From: Acidobacteriota bacterium
GTDB taxonomy: Bacteria; Acidobacteriota; Vicinamibacteria; Vicinamibacterales; CAVVIG01
Direction: 5' to 3'
Assembly (NCBI GenBank): GCA_003222395.1
Contig: QHWB01000040.1
Coordinates: 590,854 to 654,853 of the forward strand
DNA: 64,000 bases
Shown here one piece after another: positions 40,709 through 49,322 of the stretch. Below the pieces are notes generated by a model, which was not told the DNA's origin, did no database searches, and saw only the letters and a program-made list of their open reading frames with translations. How positions within the stretch are numbered: the first letter of the stretch is position 1; every line of letters begins with the position of its first letter. The translations under genes and the position numbers were made by a program.

Positions 40709-42234
40709 TCGTTCGACTTGCCATTCGCTCGCTCACCACGCGGCCCCTGAGAAGCGCGGTGCTCGCGGCCGGCTTCGGTCTGGGGATCGGCGTCATGGTG
40801 GAGCTGCTCGGCGTCGGTCAGGTGATTCTCGAGCAGGCGCACTCGCCGGCGCTGCAGGGCGGCGGCACCGTCGTCGTCGGCGGCGCATTCGGTCCGCTCG
40901 ACAGCGCGCGGTTTCTGTTGTCGCAGCTGTCCTCGTCGAAACGCCTGCGAGGTCAGGTGGTGGCCGCGTCGCCGAATCGCCGCGCGACGGTCTTTCTCAT
41001 CAAACCCGGGCTCGCAATCGCGGTGTCGATGCGTGGAGGCGTACCGAGCCTCGAGAAGGCCGTTGGCGATTCCGAGGTGTCGGGGCGCGCGGAATGGCGC
41101 GACGCCGCCACGGACGCCGCGTGGACGAACGCGCTCCCCGGCGACGTCCTCCGCGCAATGGACCGCTTCCATCCCGTTCCTGATTTGTGGGGAAATTCTT
41201 CTGACTCCAATCAGCAGTCCTCAGCCACCAGCAACCAGCAGCCAGCAACCAGCCCCCAGCAACCAGCCCCCAGCCCCAAGGGATGGGCCGAGTGGCTGTA
41301 CTTCAACGGCCGCAGCACTGATGGGCGACTGCGGTTCTATCTGTCGTTCATCGCCGGCGCGGTGCATGCGTCGGGTGCGCGGCCGATCACGGCACGGCTC
41401 CAGCTCGAACGCGACGGTCGCTCGACGAATTATTTGGCGGCGGCGGAGGTCGACGATCGCGAACTGCTCGCACGTGCTCCCGATCTGGACGTTGGTGACA
41501 CCCACGTACGACTCGAAGGCACGCGGTACACGATCACGCTCGCGCTCCGCGCGGAAGCGTCGGCTACGCCTCTAACCGGACTGCTGACGCTCGATGCCGC
41601 CCCCGGCCGATCGCTGCCGCCCGCAGCGATTCATGGCGCCGGCGGATGGGTATCGGGGTACGTCGTGCCGGTGCTGGCAGGCACGTTTCAAGGCGTGCTT
41701 CGCATCGGCGGCGACACAATCCGGGTCGAGAACGCATCCGGCTACCACGATCACAACTGGGGATTCTGGGAAGGAGTGCACTGGCAGTGGGGTCAGGTGG
41801 CGAACGGCGACCTCTCGATCGTGTACGGCCGCGTCTTCCCGCCGGCAAACGTCGCCGATCCCCGGCGCATCCCCGGGTTCCTCGGGTTGCTCGGAGCCGA
41901 CGGTCCTCTGGCCTTCTCCACCGACGTCGCGATCACCGAGGAGGACGATCGCGGTCTCCCACGCGCCATCCACATTCAGGCGCGAGGCGACGAGACCGAC
42001 CTGACGCTCCACTTCACAGTCGCCGAACAGGTGCGCACGTCGACGTTCCTGCAGATGGGAGGGACGTACGAAGTGCGCGGCCGTGCCGCCAGCCGAGACA
42101 TTTCTTTCACCGCCCGCGGATCAGCAGAAACATTTCGACCTACTCCCGACTCTTCGGTCTCATATTCGCCGCGAGGACTTTCTTTCGCAGGCGGATCGAC
42201 GCCGGCGTCACCTCGACGAGCTCGTCGTCGTTGA
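40705..42234 (+). CDS. AttH/CrtC-type lipocalin protein with N-terminal membrane helix
   Basis: 509 aa from ATG 40705. A permease-like N-terminal helix ([20 protein letters not shown]) is followed by a two-part CrtC/AttH (hydroxyneurosporene-synthase-like) beta domain: [20 protein letters not shown] opens it and the family core [20 protein letters not shown] lies near residue 347. Such proteins handle hydrophobic molecules and accompany AttEFG transporters. A Gln/Ser/Pro low-complexity insert (about 170-192) interrupts the start of the domain. The last 95 nt run into typA on the other strand and look non-native, so the normal stop may be lost. Confidence 0.83.
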   Translation: MIVRLAIRSLTTRPLRSAVLAAGFGLGIGVMVELLGVGQVILEQAHSPALQGGGTVVVGGAFGPLDSARFLLSQLSSSKRLRGQVVAASPNRRATVFLIKPGLAIAVSMRGGVPSLEKAVGDSEVSGRAEWRDAATDAAWTNALPGDVLRAMDRFHPVPDLWGNSSDSNQQSSATSNQQPATSPQQPAPSPKGWAEWLYFNGRSTDGRLRFYLSFIAGAVHASGARPITARLQLERDGRSTNYLAAAEVDDRELLARAPDLDVGDTHVRLEGTRYTITLALRAEASATPLTGLLTLDAAPGRSLPPAAIHGAGGWVSGYVVPVLAGTFQGVLRIGGDTIRVENASGYHDHNWGFWEGVHWQWGQVANGDLSIVYGRVFPPANVADPRRIPGFLGLLGADGPLAFSTDVAITEEDDRGLPRAIHIQARGDETDLTLHFTVAEQVRTSTFLQMGGTYEVRGRAASRDISFTARGSAETFRPTPDSSVSYSPRGLSFAGGSTPASPRRARRR

Positions 42235-43957
42235 TGAACTCGATTGCCTGCTCGAGCCCCAGCTTGCGCGGCGGAATCAGGCGGATCGCTTCGTCCGCCG
42301 TCGATGCGCGCATGTTGGTCTGCTTCTTTTCCTTGGTGACGTTGACGTCCATGTCGTTGGGGCGCGCGTTCTCACCGACGATCATCCCCTCGTAGACCTG
42401 CGTCCCCGGGTCGATGAAGATCTCGCCGCGCTCCTGCAGGTTGTAGATGGCGTACGACGTCGCCGGCCCCGGCCGATCGGCCACGAGCGCGCCGTTGACG
42501 CGCGAGGGAATCGCGCCGTGCCACGGCTCCCAGCTCGCGAAGATGTGGTTCATGATGCCGGTGCCCTTCGTGTCGGTCATGAACTGCGAGCGGAAGCCAA
42601 TCAGGCCGCGCGCCGGCATCCGGAATTCGAGGCGCACCCGCCCGCTGCCGTTATTGACCATCTTGGTCATCACGCCCTTGCGCTCGCCCACCTGCGCGAT
42701 GACGACGCCCTGATGCTCTTCGGGCACGTCGATCACGAGATCCTCGACCGGCTCGACGATCTCGCCGTTCTTCTCCTTCGTGACGATGTCGGGGCGGGAG
42801 ACCTGCAGCTCGTAGCCTTCGCGCCGCATCATCTCTATCAGAATCGACAGCTGCAGCTCGCCGCGGCCGACGACTTTCACCTGCTCGGGTGAATCGGTCG
42901 GCTCGATCCGAATGGACACGTTCCCGAGCAGCTCGCGGTCGAGGCGATCGCGGAGCTGGCGCGACGTGACGTACTGCCCCTCGCGTCCCGCCACCGGCGA
43001 CGTGTTGACGCCGAAGATCATCGAGACCGTCGGCTCGTCGATCGCAATCGGCGGGATCGCGATGCGGTGCTCGACGTCGGTGATCGTCTCTCCGATCGTG
43101 ATGTCGTCGATGCCGGCGAGGCACACGATGTCGCCGGCGGCAGCCTCCTGGATGTCGATCCGCTTCAGTCCGTCGAACGCGTACAGCTTCGTGACCTTCG
43201 TCTCCTGGACGGCCGCATCGAGCTTGCAGACGGCGACGGGATCGCCGACCTTCACGCGCCCGTTGAAGATCCGGCCGACGGCGATGCGGCCGACATAGTC
43301 GCTCGAGTCGAGATTCGCGACGAGCAGCTGCAGCGGCGCGTCGGGGTTTCCTCTCGGCGGCGGTACGTGCTCGACGACGGCGTCGAACAGCGGACGCAGA
43401 TCGTCGCCCGCGCCCGCCGGATCGCGCGTAGCCGTGCCGACGCGCGCATTGGTGTAGAGCACGGGAAAGTCGAGCTGATCCTCGTTCGCGTCGAGGTCGA
43501 TGAAGAGGTCGTAGATCTCGTTGAGCACCTCGCCGGCGCGCGCATCGGGGCGGTCGATCTTGTTGATGACCACAATCGGCGTCAGCCGGCGCTCGAGGGC
43601 CTTTCGGAGAACGAAGCGGGTCTGCGGCAGCGGCCCTTCCGAGGCATCCACCAGGAGCATGACGCCGTCGACCATCGAGAGCGTCCGCTCGACCTCGCCG
43701 CCGAAATCGGCGTGGCCGGGCGTGTCGACGATGTTGATCAACAGATCCTTGTAATGAACGGCCGTGTTCTTCGCGAGAATCGTGATGCCGCGCTCACGCT
43801 CGAGATCGATGTTGTCGAGCGCCCGCTCAGCCACGCGCTCGTTCGCGCGAAATGTACCGCTCTGGTGCAGGAGCGCGTCGACGAGCGTGGTCTTTCCGTG
43901 ATCCACGTGCGCGATGATGGCGACGTTGCGCCGCAGCGGATTTGCGATCGCAGGCAT
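42140..43957 (-). CDS. typA: Ribosome-associated GTPase TypA/BipA
   Basis: 605 aa from ATG 43957 ([20 protein letters not shown]). The translational GTPase domain has G1 AHVDHGKTT, switch I region [12 protein letters not shown]3 [14 protein letters not shown], and G4 VINKIDRP. Domains II and III/V and the TypA-specific C-terminal domain ([20 protein letters not shown]) follow, giving the normal length. TypA binds the ribosome and supports assembly and stress growth. It is monocistronic, convergent with the AttH-like gene (95-bp overlap) and divergent from the AraC gene. Confidence 0.98.
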   Translation of the reverse strand: MPAIANPLRRNVAIIAHVDHGKTTLVDALLHQSGTFRANERVAERALDNIDLERERGITILAKNTAVHYKDLLINIVDTPGHADFGGEVERTLSMVDGVMLLVDASEGPLPQTRFVLRKALERRLTPIVVINKIDRPDARAGEVLNEIYDLFIDLDANEDQLDFPVLYTNARVGTATRDPAGAGDDLRPLFDAVVEHVPPPRGNPDAPLQLLVANLDSSDYVGRIAVGRIFNGRVKVGDPVAVCKLDAAVQETKVTKLYAFDGLKRIDIQEAAAGDIVCLAGIDDITIGETITDVEHRIAIPPIAIDEPTVSMIFGVNTSPVAGREGQYVTSRQLRDRLDRELLGNVSIRIEPTDSPEQVKVVGRGELQLSILIEMMRREGYELQVSRPDIVTKEKNGEIVEPVEDLVIDVPEEHQGVVIAQVGERKGVMTKMVNNGSGRVRLEFRMPARGLIGFRSQFMTDTKGTGIMNHIFASWEPWHGAIPSRVNGALVADRPGPATSYAIYNLQERGEIFIDPGTQVYEGMIVGENARPNDMDVNVTKEKKQTNMRASTADEAIRLIPPRKLGLEQAIEFINDDELVEVTPASIRLRKKVLAANMRPKSRE

Positions 43958-44101
43958 CCCCACCAGTGTAACTTCTGCGCGCCGAGTTCGGTTTGCGAAC
44001 GCGGTCACGACGCCTGAGCTGTCGCGCCCGGAAACGAACGCCGATCCCTTGCTTGAGGGCGTCTAGCACTCGGCACGCGCGTTGCCATACAGAGGGACAG
44101 T

Positions 44102-44539
44102 ATGGACGGGCGTGTAGCACAAGCGATCGCGACGATGGAGCGGCACCTCGAACGGCCGCTGAGGGTCGCCCAGCTCGCGCGCCGCGTCAACCTCTCCGTC
44201 TCGCGCTTCGCCCATTTGTTCCATACCGAACTCGGCCGCTCGCCGGCGCACTACCTGCGCGAGCTGCGCCTCGATCGCGCTCGCGTCCTGGTCGAGGAAT
44301 CGACGCTCTCGATCAAGGAGATCAGAGCCGTCGTCGGCATCAACGATCCGAGCCACTTCGCGCGCGACTTCGCACGCCGCCACGGCGCGTCGCCGCGGAA
44401 GACTCGCGCCGGCGCCCGCTCGTCCGGGCGCCGTCATTTCTGTCTGCCGGAGCCGCTGAGTAGCACGTTCGATCTACGAACAGCCGAAACCGCTCACAGT
44501 CGTCTCGACGGCGGCGACGTCGCGACCTCTATCCTGTGA
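44102..44539 (+). CDS. AraC-type HTH regulator, DNA-binding domain only
   Basis: 145 aa. The whole protein is the two-helix-turn-helix AraC domain (RVAQLARRVNLSVSRFAHLF; GRSPAHYLRELRLDRARVLV; IKEIRAVVGINDPSHFARDF) plus a basic tail of unknown fold. No ligand-binding domain exists, so it may respond to level rather than ligand, like SoxS or MarA. ATG 44102 lies about 145 nt from the divergent typA start. Its target is not evident; no dyad was found. Confidence 0.9.
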   Translation: MDGRVAQAIATMERHLERPLRVAQLARRVNLSVSRFAHLFHTELGRSPAHYLRELRLDRARVLVEESTLSIKEIRAVVGINDPSHFARDFARRHGASPRKTRAGARSSGRRHFCLPEPLSSTFDLRTAETAHSRLDGGDVATSIL

Positions 44540-44578
44540 TTGGAGTGAAAGGAGTGGTGTGTTTATCTTGGATTACAA

Positions 44579-44734
44579 GTGGACCTGAGCCAGGTCGTGC
44601 TCGATATCACGGCGCAGCAGGGCGCGGGCAATCTGCTCGGCAACCTGTTGTGTGCCGTTACGGGCCTTCTGGACAGTCCGGGAGGACTCTCGAGACTTCT
44701 GAATCAGATCCTCGGCGTGCTACAAGGCCTCTGA
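44579..44734 (+). pseudogene. C-terminal fragment of a secreted GNLLGNLLCAVxGLL protein
   Basis: A 51-codon frame from GTG 44579 to TGA 44734 reads LDITAQQGAGNLLGNLLCAV then TGLLDSPGGLSRLLNQILGV. This GNLLGNLLCAVAGLLD-type tail is one I recall from the ends of longer secreted hypothetical proteins. Upstream there is no ATG and a TGA stop about 30 nt before GTG, so this is probably a remnant of a longer gene. It lies between the AraC gene and the convergent TPR gene. Confidence 0.5.
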
Positions 44735-44743
44735 CGGCCGTCG

Positions 44744-46285
44744 TCATCGCAGCCGGGACAGCAGTTCGCGAGCGCGTTCGCCGAACTGCTGATCGTCGGC
44801 CACCTTCTCGGCGTACTGTCGCGCCTCGTCTCTCTTCGCCAGACCGTAGTACGCGACCGCCGTATCGAACCACGCCGTCGCCATCATCCGCCGTCCGTCG
44901 GCAATCTGCTGCTCACGCTTCGCAATCTGACGCGCCTTGCGCTCAGGCTTGTCGTTCGATGCGCGCAGTTCTTCGATCTCACGCGTCAGATCCCGCTCGG
45001 CGTTCTGGAGGCACGTCGCGGCCGACGTGAGCACATCGGCCGTCTCCGGCCATTGCCGCAGCTCGGCGTGGACCACACCGAGATAGAAGCGCGTCTCGCA
45101 ATCGAACGGGTTTCGCTCCCGCGATTCGGTGAACTTGCGGATGGCGACATCGAGCTGCTGGCGCCGGTAGGCGATGATGCCGGCGAGCTTCGGCACTTCG
45201 GCGTTGATCAGCGTCTTCGCCGCTTCCTCGATGTCGATCCACGCCGCGTCGTACCGCGTCAGCTGCGTCTCGTTCAGCGCGCGCCAGTACCGCGCGTCGC
45301 CGAGGTACCACCGCTCGGCGAGCAGTTCGTCGGTAGCGGCAATCGCGTCCTCGTTCCGTTTGAGGTACGTCAGGGCGCGAACCTTCCCTAAGAGCGCGTC
45401 GGGCGCGCGCAGATCGAGCGCGAGCGTCTCTTGGTACAGCTGGAGCGCGCGATCGAATTCCTCCGCCGACATCGCGACGCCGGCCATCGTTTGGGTGAGC
45501 GTGGGCCACCGCGGATGCCACGCGTACGCCCGCTGAAACATCTGCTCGGCGTCGTCGAGCTTGCGCGCGCGAACGAAGTTCTCGCCGAGCGAGTACGTGA
45601 TTTCCACGAAGCGCGCGTCAGCCGTCAGAAGCGGCGCGAGCGCCCTGACCTCCGTGGCGCGGCACAACGACTCGCGGTAGACGATGAGCGGGGCGCCGGC
45701 GAACGTCTCGACGGCTGCGAAAATCTCCTGTCGAGCGATGTCGCGGGTGTCGATGGCATCGCACGCGAACGACAGCCACGTATACGCCGCCGCCTCATCG
45801 TACCGCGCGGCGTCGCGGAGCAGCGCCGACCAGCTGTCGCGGTTCTCGCGCAATCGACGCCGCCTTTCGAGGTCGACGTCGCTCGTCGGCGCGCGCGCCA
45901 CGCCGACACCGCGGCGCGGCAGCGCGTCGACGATATCGAGGATTCTGGGCAGCCAACCCGGAATATTCGACGCCGCGCCGGCGAGTCCCTTCGCGATCGT
46001 CAGGTATCCCTCGTCGGCCATGCCGAGCTCGTTTTGGCGAAGCGCGAGGAGCGCGGCGGCGCGGACGGCTCCCGCGGTGGCGGCGTCGGCCGCGGCAGGA
46101 ATCGTCCGCAGCGCGTCGTAGTCGTGGTAGGCCGAGAGGAGACAGTCGAAGCATCCCGCGCGGATTTGAGCATCGGCGGCCGCAAGCCGCGCCGCCGGAA
46201 CAGCCTGGGGCATGAGTTGCGGCCGTCTGGCCGGCGCACATGCCGACAGCGAGACGACGATCGCAATGGCACAGGCGCTGCGCAT
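44744..46285 (-). CDS. TPR-repeat lipoprotein
   Basis: 513 aa from ATG 46285. Lipobox VVSLSAC (Cys about 15). From about residue 60 on, tandem TPR-like helical hairpins run to the C-terminus (LDDAEQMFQRAYAWHPRWPT, FDRALQLYQETLALDLRAPD, AIAATDELLAERWYLGDARY, ETRFYLGVVHAELRQWPETA). It is a probable envelope scaffold for protein complexes. A charged coiled segment (ERDLTREIEELRASNDKPER) lies at about 440-475. It follows the GT-C gene by 20 nt and is probably co-transcribed with it. Confidence 0.88.
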   Translation of the reverse strand: MRSACAIAIVVSLSACAPARRPQLMPQAVPAARLAAADAQIRAGCFDCLLSAYHDYDALRTIPAAADAATAGAVRAAALLALRQNELGMADEGYLTIAKGLAGAASNIPGWLPRILDIVDALPRRGVGVARAPTSDVDLERRRRLRENRDSWSALLRDAARYDEAAAYTWLSFACDAIDTRDIARQEIFAAVETFAGAPLIVYRESLCRATEVRALAPLLTADARFVEITYSLGENFVRARKLDDAEQMFQRAYAWHPRWPTLTQTMAGVAMSAEEFDRALQLYQETLALDLRAPDALLGKVRALTYLKRNEDAIAATDELLAERWYLGDARYWRALNETQLTRYDAAWIDIEEAAKTLINAEVPKLAGIIAYRRQQLDVAIRKFTESRERNPFDCETRFYLGVVHAELRQWPETADVLTSAATCLQNAERDLTREIEELRASNDKPERKARQIAKREQQIADGRRMMATAWFDTAVAYYGLAKRDEARQYAEKVADDQQFGERARELLSRLR

Positions 46286-46305
46286 CGAACGGTTAGACCC
46301 CGAAG

Positions 46306-47454
46306 TCAGAAAAGCGGATGGACGGTTGTGAACAGCGCAAGCCCGAGCGTGTAGAACATCGCAAACACGACGACGATTGCCGTGTAGATCCAGCGCGACC
46401 GAATCGTGGCGAGCCAGATGAAGCACGGAAAGAGAACCGAACAATAGCGGCCCATGCCTTCGAACACGCCGGACGACAACGGCAGCCACAGATTCATGAG
46501 CATGAACAATCCGTAGTGGGCGCCAAAGCGCCGCCAGACGAACGGCGTCGCGGCCGCGAACAGCAGCCCCGTGACGCCGTAGAGCGTATCGTAGGGCGCC
46601 ATGCGCTCGGTGGTCAGGTAGAGATATGGATGCGTGACGAGGTTCCCGACGAGGCGTACAGGCGCGAGCCATGGCGCGCCGCCCGGGTAGTAGCCCCACC
46701 GCTGCAGCGTCGCCGCCCATTCGAACGGGTGACCCGTCAGGACATAGATGTAGGCGCAGTACGCCGCGAATCCGCTCGCGGCGAGCGCGACGCCGAACGC
46801 GGCGAGCGCGCGATCGCGCGCGTCGGTCGAAGAGCGCCAGGCGACCCACGCGAGCGCCGGCAGCATCATGATGCCGGGCACGCGCGTCGCGGTCGCCACG
46901 GCGCCGCACAGTCCGCCGAGCACCCACCGTTTGATCCGGAACAGATAAAACGCGAGCAGCGCGAACAGGAGGAACGTGCTCTCGCTGTACGCGACGCCGA
47001 AGAAGAACGCGAACGGAAAGATCGCGATCAGCAGCACCGCGCGCTCGGCGCGGCGTCGCGGCAGGTCGAGGCGCGCAAGATAGTAGAGCACCACCATCGC
47101 GAGAACGAACGAGACCCATGCGATCGCGATCGCGGCGATGTAGTACGTCGCATGATGCCGGCCGAACAAGCGACCTACGAAACGGATCAGCATCGGGTAC
47201 ACGGGGAAGTACGCGATGTTGCTGCGCCCGCCGGCGGCCGGCGAGTAGCCGTCCCACGCGATGCCCTGGAAATATCCGCTGTCGTAGCGCGCAAAGGTGT
47301 CCCAGAACGGGCTGGCGTCGGCGAACACGGTGAACTGCAGCGGGCGGTCGAGCGGGAACACGAGGTTGACGAGCAGCGCGAGGATTGCCGAGACGATTCG
47401 AAATCCGAGCGCAAACACGGCGACGCGGAGCACGATCTGACGTGACGGAGACAT
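46306..47454 (-). CDS. GT-C fold membrane glycosyltransferase (PIG-V/mannosyltransferase-like)
   Basis: 382 aa from ATG 47454 with about ten membrane helices. The first loop has WDTFARYDSGYFQGIAWDGY, the PIG-V-family acidic motif, followed by IAYFPVYPMLIRFVGRLFGR and, later, AYSESTFLLFALLAFYLFRI. These enzymes move a sugar from a polyprenyl-phosphate donor to an acceptor on the outer face of the inner membrane. A 25-codon upstream extension reads through a simple repeat and is rejected. It is in an operon with the TPR lipoprotein. Confidence 0.86.
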   Translation of the reverse strand: MSPSRQIVLRVAVFALGFRIVSAILALLVNLVFPLDRPLQFTVFADASPFWDTFARYDSGYFQGIAWDGYSPAAGGRSNIAYFPVYPMLIRFVGRLFGRHHATYYIAAIAIAWVSFVLAMVVLYYLARLDLPRRRAERAVLLIAIFPFAFFFGVAYSESTFLLFALLAFYLFRIKRWVLGGLCGAVATATRVPGIMMLPALAWVAWRSSTDARDRALAAFGVALAASGFAAYCAYIYVLTGHPFEWAATLQRWGYYPGGAPWLAPVRLVGNLVTHPYLYLTTERMAPYDTLYGVTGLLFAAATPFVWRRFGAHYGLFMLMNLWLPLSSGVFEGMGRYCSVLFPCFIWLATIRSRWIYTAIVVVFAMFYTLGLALFTTVHPLF

Positions 47455-47456
47455 CG

Positions 47457-47553
47457 CGGATTCTGGACTGCGGATTTCGGACGTGCGGATTACGGTTCGG
47501 ACTCGAGGAAGTGAATCCGCAATCCGCAATCAGAGATCCGCAATTGCCGCGTT
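47457..47553. repeat. GCGGATT / AATCCGC inverted simple repeats
   Basis: Three GCGGATT words at 47457-47491 face three AATCCGC or ATCCGCAAT words at 47514-47543. The stretch lies between the divergent GT-C and fmdB-type genes and could form a cruciform. It has no coding value. Confidence 0.6.
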
Positions 47554-47563
47554 AGAATACTGT

Positions 47564-47794
47564 ATGCCTCTTTTCGAATACGAATGCCGCGGCTGCGGTC
47601 ATCACTTCGAGTATCTGACGCGCGACGGGCAATCGCCGTCGTGCCCCGCGTGCAAGGGCGTCGAGCTGCAGAAGCAGCTCTCGGTGTTCGCCGCGCATTC
47701 GAGCGGACCGGCCAAGTCGACGACGGCGCCGCCCTCCGCGCCGTGCGGGTCATGCGGCGATCCGCGAGGGCCGGGCGCCTGTTCGATCAATTAG
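47564..47794 (+). CDS. FmdB-family zinc ribbon protein
   Basis: 76 aa from ATG 47564 (MPLFEYECRGCGHHFEYLTR). Zinc ribbon Cys pairs are CRGC near residue 8 and CPAC near residue 29, the CxxC...CxxC pattern of the FmdB/Rv regulatory-protein family. A second Cys cluster (CGSCGDPRGPGAC) closes the protein. Function is not settled; members are proposed regulators or accessory proteins. It is monocistronic, followed by a single family A arm and convergent with the M28 gene. Confidence 0.9.
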   Translation: MPLFEYECRGCGHHFEYLTRDGQSPSCPACKGVELQKQLSVFAAHSSGPAKSTTAPPSAPCGSCGDPRGPGACSIN

Positions 47795-47795
47795 C

Positions 47796-47820
47796 CGCTC
47801 GACTGAAGCCTCGCGCTCCT
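47796..47820. repeat. Family A repeat, single arm
   Basis: CTCGACTGAAGCCTCGCGCT matches the family A arm (CTCGCCTGAAAGGC type) and fills the gap between the convergent fmdB-type and M28 genes, touching the M28 stop. Only one arm is seen. Confidence 0.5.
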
Positions 47821-49307
47821 CAGCGCGGCTTGTGCGGGATCTTTCGATCGAGGTTGGCGGCGTTGTACGCGAAGGTCGCCATCACGATCGCCGCCTGCTG
47901 AATGTCCTTCTCGTCCACGCGATCGATGGTGTCCATGTTCGTGTGGTGCGTGCGGACGTCGTAGTTCCCGTAATCCTGAATCGGATTGAATCCCGGAACG
48001 CCGGCGGCGATGAAGCTGAGGTGATCGGTCGAGCCGACCGGTTCGATGGTGTTGCGGCGTGCGCGAAGGCTCTTCAGCGGCTCGAGCCAGCTGTCGAAGA
48101 TGCCGCGGACCTCTTCGTTGTTCTGCAGGTACCAGCCGTAGATCGCTCCGGTGCCATTGTCGATGTTGAAATAGACGTCGAACTTGTCGCGCGCCGCCTT
48201 GTTCGCGTCGCCGGCCAGATGCTGGTCGACCCACGCCCTCGATCCGAGCAGCCCCTGTTCCTCGCCGCCCCACAGCGCCACGCGAATCGTGCGGCGCGGC
48301 CGCGCGCCGACCGCTTTCAGGATCCGCATCGCCTCGATCACGGTGGCGGAACCGTCGGCATTGTCGGTCGCGCCGACGCCGGTGTGCCACGAATCCAGAT
48401 GACCGCCCATCATCACGACTTCGTCGCGGAGCGCCGGATCGGTTCCGGGTAGCTCCGCGGTCACGTTGTACGCGTTGCCGTCGTCGTCGTCGTAGAACTT
48501 CGACCGCAGATCGACGCGGAGCTTGACCGGAATCTTCCGCTCCAGCATGCCGGCGATCATGTTGTAGTGCTCGGCGCTCAGCGTGACGGACGGAAACGCG
48601 GTCGCGCGGTTGTCGCGGCCGGTTACGAACACCGTGCCGTGCTCGCCGATGCTCGGCTTCAGCACGACGGCGACACCCGCGTCGTGGATGGCCTGATTCA
48701 TCCGCTGCGTCCGCTGCTGCGGCGTTTCGGCGCCGGGGGGCGCGGGCCGCTGGCCGACGCTCGTGGCATAGGCGGCCGAATTCGGCTCGTACTGCGGATC
48801 GCTCGGATTGGGACGGTCCCTTCGCACGAAGGTCGTCAGGATCGGCTGCGACATGAAGATCGCGCCCTTCAGGCGATCCTTCCGGGCCGCGACGTCTTCG
48901 GGTGTCTTCACCGGCGCGAAGACCGGCATCGCGATGATCTCGCCTGCCGTAGGCGGCGACCACGCGTCGCCATAGCCGATGAGCGGAAGATAGCGGGGCT
49001 CGACCATCTCGATCGTCAGCTTCTCGAGCGACCAGCCGCGGCCGAACTTCCACGGCTCGACCCGCACATTGGAAAGACCGATGGCGGTGAGGTCGCCGCG
49101 CACGAACTCGACCGCCCGTTTGTGCGCGGGCGAGGCAGTCAGGCGCGGCCCGATATCGACGGTCAACGTCTCGAAGACGCGCGCGACGTCGGAATGCTGA
49201 AGCCCTTCGACGCGAATCCTGTCGAGAACTTCGCGGTCGTTCGCCACCTGCGCGGTCATCATCGACGACGTAAGCGCGAGAACGAACGCAAAGCCGATCT
49301 TCGTCAT
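47820..49307 (-). CDS. Exported M28 metallopeptidase
   Basis: 495 aa with a signal peptide (MTKIGFAFVLALTSSMMTAQ). A PA-like insert (about 120-260) precedes the dizinc core: MMGGHLDSWHTGVGATDNAD (His, Asp), WGGEEQGLLGS (bridging Glu), FNIDNGTG (Asp) and THHTNMDTIDRV (His). It is related to, but distinct from, the enzyme at 30084. ATG 49307 is 15 nt after the RND permease stop, so it probably shares that transcript as the last gene of the cluster. Confidence 0.93.
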   Translation of the reverse strand: MTKIGFAFVLALTSSMMTAQVANDREVLDRIRVEGLQHSDVARVFETLTVDIGPRLTASPAHKRAVEFVRGDLTAIGLSNVRVEPWKFGRGWSLEKLTIEMVEPRYLPLIGYGDAWSPPTAGEIIAMPVFAPVKTPEDVAARKDRLKGAIFMSQPILTTFVRRDRPNPSDPQYEPNSAAYATSVGQRPAPPGAETPQQRTQRMNQAIHDAGVAVVLKPSIGEHGTVFVTGRDNRATAFPSVTLSAEHYNMIAGMLERKIPVKLRVDLRSKFYDDDDGNAYNVTAELPGTDPALRDEVVMMGGHLDSWHTGVGATDNADGSATVIEAMRILKAVGARPRRTIRVALWGGEEQGLLGSRAWVDQHLAGDANKAARDKFDVYFNIDNGTGAIYGWYLQNNEEVRGIFDSWLEPLKSLRARRNTIEPVGSTDHLSFIAAGVPGFNPIQDYGNYDVRTHHTNMDTIDRVDEKDIQQAAIVMATFAYNAANLDRKIPHKPR

Positions 49308-49322
49308 ATGTTGACCACGGCT

